From positions 8,537,852 through 8,601,851 of the forward strand of contig JAQFVV010006220.1 of the NCBI GenBank assembly GCA_028023455.1: a DNA stretch of 64,000 nucleotides. The letters are read 5' to 3'. Made by a program: the position numbers and the translations under genes. The DNA comes from Epiperipatus broadwayi (lineage: Eukaryota; Onychophora; Udeonychophora; Euonychophora; Peripatidae). Positions 58,541 through 64,000 of this stretch are shown here, piece by piece (positions within the stretch are counted from its first letter, which is position 1; each line of letters opens with the position of its first letter). A model generated the notes under the pieces. That model was not told the origin of the DNA. It searched no databases and saw nothing but the letters and a program-made list of their open reading frames with translations.

Positions 58541-60709
58541 ATTGCATACATAAATGTATAGAGGTTAGATAAAGTAATAGTAATAATTGCAATCCAAGTA
58601 TTAAGTTAGAGGGAATATTAATACTGCTTTATATTTGGCAAAAATATTAAATGCATTTATTAAAATGCTGCAAAGCAATTCCTTGCATCAAAAACTTTAT
58701 ATATTTTATGTGAAGTAGAATTATATAATAGTGAAAGATATTGACCTCTCACTCATTGATCAAATATAGTTGACAGTGGCTCAATAAGATTTATTAGCTC
58801 TATAATCTGTAACAAACACTTGTAAATTAGTTATGGGAATTTTAATTGCAGAAAAAAATTACAGACCATGAAAAAAAATCTGCAACTATGTAAATTAGAC
58901 TGCAAAATACAAATATATCCATATATATCATACATTCATCCCAAAATCTGTTTATTTAGTATATTGTGAATAATTTATTTTAACTCCATTTTTTTCCTGT
59001 AAGACTTCAGTGTTTTACCTAATTGTAATTCCTAATTCTCAGCTATAAGATTATAATGAAATCAATTCATATTATATCTTATTTGACAACTATCTTTATA
59101 ATGTAAACAGGATCTAACTGTCTCATAAAACCATGCTTAATTATATAACATTCAAAAACTAAAGAATTTACTGAATGATATTTAGATCTTACCATTGTAC
59201 TTTCAGAATATTATGGAATATCTTTAAATTAAATGTTCTCAATGATAGCAGTACGTCTCCCTTCTATACAGTAAAGTTTCCATAGCATCATCTCTACAGG
59301 CAAAGTAATTTAATTGCAGTTTTTATATCACCATAATGAAATGTTCTACTTTTTAACTTGATAAATGCAGAAAATGATTTGGCTTTGTTGCATTATAATA
59401 TCTATTTAGTTTTTTTAATTAAAAAAACATAAAGATAATTAAACTGATTGCTAATAAACATCTGAGCTAAAAGTTATTGGGGATTTTTCTTACATCATTG
59501 GCTGATAAAATTCTTGTCCTTTTTAAACATTAATTATTAAATCAACATCATCATAAGTTATATTCATATTATTAAGAGCATTCTATAGCTCATGTTTTGA
59601 AATGATTAGAATGTCACAATAATATTATCAACGAGCTTTATAAACAAAGGGATAAAATTATTGTTTTAGCTTTTAATCAAAAATTAAAAATTCCACCACT
59701 AAATATGTATTACATCTTGATATTTGTTTTATAAATCTGCCTAAAATGTTTTCAAAATTCATTATTATTAAAATGAAAAATGAAGTTGTGAGTTGATACA
59801 CAATCTTGTTTAGCACCAATTTGCATTACAAATGTCTTTGATTTTTCATCACAAATAATAATCTTTCCTTTAACACCATCATAAAGAAGCAGTATAATAT
59901 AAATAAACTTTGATTCAAAATAAGACATTCATAAATGTTAACACAACTTTTTTGAATTTATCAAGTGTTTTGATCACATCAATAAAAGAAATGTATAAAT
60001 TACAGTTTTACTTATGATATTTTTTCGCACTTGACTGGCAATCCAAGCTATGTTTATAGTTTTTTGTTTGTTTATTCTCTAGCATCACATTGAGTTTACC
60101 TATCAATGAAAGCAACCTATTTGATAATTTTTTTATCGAAATTGTAATTACATGGGCAATAGGTATTCGATTTTTTTTTTAAAAAAATTAGAACTAGAAA
60201 CATCAAACTATTATATCATTTTACAGATCAATATGTTTTTGTTCAATGCATAAAAAACAAAATCTAAAATGATCAAATTAGCAAATGACAATATCTTCAT
60301 TGTTATTTTAATCCACAATCAAATCCTTCTTAAACTTCTTAATAGTCATTCATCTTTTGCCTTTAATATATGAATTTTTTCCTGCAGTACAGGCTTTTTC
60401 ATACCTGCTTTTAAAACTATATTATTTATGAAGCAACACAAATTTTATGAAAAACAAAAACTGCCATATATTTTCATTTCTTCAAATATTACAGTCATTG
60501 TCAGAGAATTAATTAGAATTTGTTTTAATAAAACCAAGAAATTTATATTTGCATATATAACACTGTTTTGAATAATTTATTCACTGTCATTTGTCTTCAA
60601 TAGTAAAAAACTCAATTTAATATCCTTCGTTATTCTATTGAAAGCAAAAATCAAATGTGATTTATTATACATACAATTAAAAAAGCAACATTCTGTGAGA
60701 TTAATTATA
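58541..60709. other. Gene-free AT-rich stretch
   Basis: No supported gene or recognised repeat. Confidence 0.5.
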
Positions 60710-63215
60710 AATAAAAATTAGAAAATAATACTGTGGACATTGAAGATAATGTTAATTATTTAAATTAATGGAAGATTCCAAATGCAAATAAATTAGATTT
60801 ATGCACCAATAAGTTCTCATTGTGATGAAGAATTAATTTTTTTTATATAAATATCCAAAAGACTTTTGGTTGCATCAAACAATATTTTAAATTTTTCATA
60901 GGAGACTCTAATGCTAAAATTAAAAAAATGATTGAAAGATAAAAGTGCTATAGATAAATTTGGCTATGGTGATAGAAATGAGAGAAAATACAGATTTATG
61001 GAATTAGTAGAAAAAGATAAACTATATATTATAAATCTCTTCTTTGAGAAAATACTAAATATAAATAGACATTGAACCATCCAAATAAAGATATAGCAGA
61101 ATTGAATTACATTTTGACTAATAGAAAATATATATTTTAAAATGGTAATATTCTTAGTAAATTTGCACAGGAAGTAATCATTGATTATTAAGATGTAAAA
61201 TATGTGTCAAGTGTAAACTAGAGAGACAAAAATTATCAAAATAACACTTTTCATAAATGGTATTCCTTATCTTCAGAAAGATTCCAATGAATTTAAATTA
61301 AAAATTCTTAATCATTTTAAAGTATGGAAAGACTTTGAAAATGATTTAAATGAGATCAAGAAGAAGATAATTGATAGCCTCTTAAGAACTGCAAACTAAT
61401 ACAAAAACAACAACAACAATTCACCATTAAATTTTTAACTGAGAGAAGAGAAAGTATAAAAAAAAAGGAAGGAACATTAAAATATTTTAAAATTATTTAT
61501 GAAGATCTATAAAATGATACAAAAAAGTATTAATAATGATATAAGAAAATGTAATTGTGAATTGGCAAGGACAGCTGTAGAAAAGAATAAAAATATAAAA
61601 CAACATCATGGTATTGAAGTGAAAATTTCAGCAACAAGAAAAAAAAATGGAACTATTAAAAATTCTAAAAACAGAGATGATATCATGAAAAACATGGAAA
61701 GTTCTACAAAGGATTTATATAATAATGAAAATTAAAAAAATACCAACTGTAATTATTATATCTTTTGAATTGCTAAGCATTTTAAATAAAGATGTAAGAC
61801 AAACAATTATATCTATGAAAAGGGGAAAGGCTTGAAAAAATGATGGAATTATTATTAATATTTTAAAAGAATAGGTGAAAAAATAGAAATATTATTCACA
61901 AAGTTATATACCAAATATCTAAATGATTAAAATGTACCTGATGATTGGAAGGATGCAGTAATAGTAGTGATATTTAAGAAAGGTGATAAGGGTCTCAGAC
62001 ATAACAGATATATAATATGTATCAGTTCTATACAAAATCCTTATTAAGATAATTATAATATATTTACAGAAAACTTTGGATTCAAACCAATCTAAAGATC
62101 AAGCTGAATTTGAAAATAGTTTTAGCATTGTAGATCATATTATTCAAAGACATAATAAGAATCAAAGAATATGAGTTGTCATTATTCCTTGGATATGTAT
62201 ATTATAAAAAGACATTTGATTCTATAAGTATTTCCATAGAAATTAAAGCTTTGGACTATCAAGATATAAATCCAGGATATCATCACATTCTGAAAAATAT
62301 TACACTAGTAACTGGATTACATGATTTACATTAAAAATGATAAAAGTATATGACTGAATGATTCCACACCTTCAAAACTTTATAAAGAAATTAGTGAATT
62401 AAATTGGGAAGGTAAAAAAATAAGAATACATGGAGATTATTTGTTATCTAGACTTTGTTGATAATGTGATTGTTTTTGCAAATAATGCTTCAGAGCTTCA
62501 GAAAATGTTGCAAGCTTATCAGATAAAAGTAAAGAAGTAGGATTAAATAGAAATGCTAAATACAAATCACAAATTAGAAAAACTCAACCACAAATGCCTT
62601 GGTCAGACTATTAATTCTAAAACATGATAGATATAATTAAACTCAGATGGAAGTGCTTTTGGTAGAAATAATTTAATATTAAAAGAAAATAGGTCTATGT
62701 GTTTATAAAGGAAGATTTTTAATAAATATGTTTTACCAGTTCTTACTTGTAAATCTAAGACACTGACATCTAACATATGGCCAATTAAGAGACTTCAGAT
62801 CACTCATAAAAATATAAGAAATATGTTGAAAACAATGAAGAACTGAAAGTTAAATACTTATAATGAAGAACAAACAGGTATTATTGATATCAATGAAAGA
62901 ATTAAAATGAGTGCTAGACTAGACTATATAGCTAGATAATATGTTATTAGATAGACAGTTAAAACCTTAAATTGAATGGTAGGATATTTTAAATAATCTA
63001 TAAAGAGATTACATGTGAGATGGATAAATGAGATAAAGAAGTTTATTGGATAATGTGGAGAAAAAAGGCTATGGATTAGAGAAACTAGATTAAACATGAT
63101 ATGAATAGATAAAATAGGAGAGTTGGTTAGCATAATATGGAGAAAAAAGACTGAAACTGGATTAAACTTTAAAAAATCTTTATTCTGTATTACACTGATA
63201 ATTGTTGACAATGAA
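60710..63215 (+). mobile_element. RTE LINE copy F, near full length, heavily mutated
   Basis: Plus-strand order: endonuclease at 60770-61380 (FIGDSNAKI, FGYGDRNER, LNYILTNRKYIF-like, DSNEFKLK). The linker is a 78-codon frame at 61499-61735 (SINNDIRKCNCELAR, KNKNIK, NGTIKNSKNRDDIMK). Reverse transcriptase follows from about 61790 (SMKRGKA). The C-terminal domain and 3' end lie near 63180-63215. At motif C the sequence reads DFVDNVIVFA, so the second catalytic aspartate of FADD is lost. The motif A segment near 62190-62240 is also broken. The 5' start aligns with the endonuclease N-terminus. Dead, and more diverged than copy C. Confidence 0.82.
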
Positions 63216-64000
63216 GATTGTAATAACATAGAATAACATATTTTTATCTATGTTATACATTTTTTAATGAATTTCTTTATTTTCATAAAAGCTATTTAAA
63301 AAAATAATAATTAAAAAACAAACCACAAAGCGAAAGTCACATTCCAGTAACATATACAAACAGAGAATGCCAAGATTCACAATATAACAGCTATTAACAT
63401 TTGGCATAAATATTAGCTATGTCTAAAGAATGAATTTCTTATCTTTATATTTGGAATATTATATATTTTCAAAAGAAGTTTGTTATTTTAATTTTGGATC
63501 ATAACAGTCTATGAACTACCTATAAGTACTTACATGATAACTAACTGTAACCCAATTCAGAAAATGCATTAAATTCCTTTACAGATATTTTTTGTCTAAA
63601 TAGTCAATAATGAAAGTCCATTCATTTAATAGAGCCAATGCCATTATTTCCAATAGCTTTAGGTCAGGCATATGCAACTTATAACCAAAGAACAGCAACT
63701 AACTCTTTATGACTTTGTATATGTCATGTTTAATGTTGAAGTGCTTTCTATATACTATGAATTAAAATCAATCTACTTCTATTGACATATTTATAACAAA
63801 TATAATTAATATTTGAATGCTTGCCTATATATATATATTATAGATAAGTATAGCTTTTGAACTACATTCAGTTATTGTGTAGTAATCTGTGTTGTGTAAA
63901 TATTGAGAATACACTTTCTTAAAATGAAATCTAAAATATAGTGTGTAAGAGAGGCTATAAATAATAAAAAAGTGTAATAATATTTATATACTTTAAATTT
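63216..64000. other. Gene-free end of window, with a possible hAT terminus
   Basis: At 63665 CAGGCATATGCAACTTATAA, followed by AACTCTTTATGACTTTGTAT near 63697-63716, resembles the left end of hAT elements that start CAGGxxTxTGCAAC. The other end would lie beyond 64000. No gene is seen. Confidence 0.35.

Noticed and set aside
62924-63229. 101-codon minus-strand gene
   Set aside because: It is antisense to the 3' part of RTE copy F.

Overview
This window looks like intergenic DNA from a very AT-rich animal genome (roughly three quarters A+T by eye). No host protein-coding gene can be supported. The longest open frames (up to 120 codons) are all fragments of transposable elements, their antisense shadows, or low-complexity AT runs. 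Nothing prokaryotic is present: no operons, ribosome binding sites, CRISPR or phage genes. The metazoan assignment rests on the repeat types: RTE and BovB-like LINEs, Ty3/Gypsy, BED-finger hAT transposons, tRNA-derived SINEs and a SPIN-like hAT miniature element. The pattern suits an invertebrate; the species cannot be named from this window.

Layout. 1-462 is the 3' end of a hAT element cut by the window edge. 2.2 kb holds a tRNA-derived SINE. 5.3-7.0 kb holds dispersed and inverted AT-rich repeats. 8975-10306 is a 1.33-kb element bounded by 24-bp terminal inverted repeats; it carries a nested hAT MITE and an unusual internal hairpin. 13.24-13.67 kb and 16.33-16.50 kb are large palindromes. 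17.4-19.2 kb is a decayed Gypsy gag-pol beside an RTE 3' end that carries a 253-bp tandem duplication. 21.3-21.8 kb is a less AT-rich island. 21.98-24.56 kb and 35.9-38.8 kb (minus strand), and 27.3-28.3 kb and 60.7-63.2 kb (plus strand), are copies of one RTE LINE family; a further 3' end lies at 45.7 kb. A second, BovB-like LINE lies at 44.1-45.2 kb. 31924-34622 is an end-to-end hAT transposon with target-site duplication and a broken transposase. 43.4 kb and 51.5-52.4 kb hold three more palindromes. 53905-54090 is a SPIN-like hAT MITE.

How it fits together. The autonomous families (RTE, hAT, Gypsy) are all inactivated by stops and frameshifts here. The short elements (SINEs, MITEs, palindromes) are probably passengers that used such machinery. 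The points most worth checking are the SPIN-like element (possible horizontal transfer), the cluster of long near-perfect palindromes, the nested TIR element at 9-10.3 kb, and the SINE family that keeps a short conserved tail while its tRNA head varies. I found no convincing new multi-gene system.
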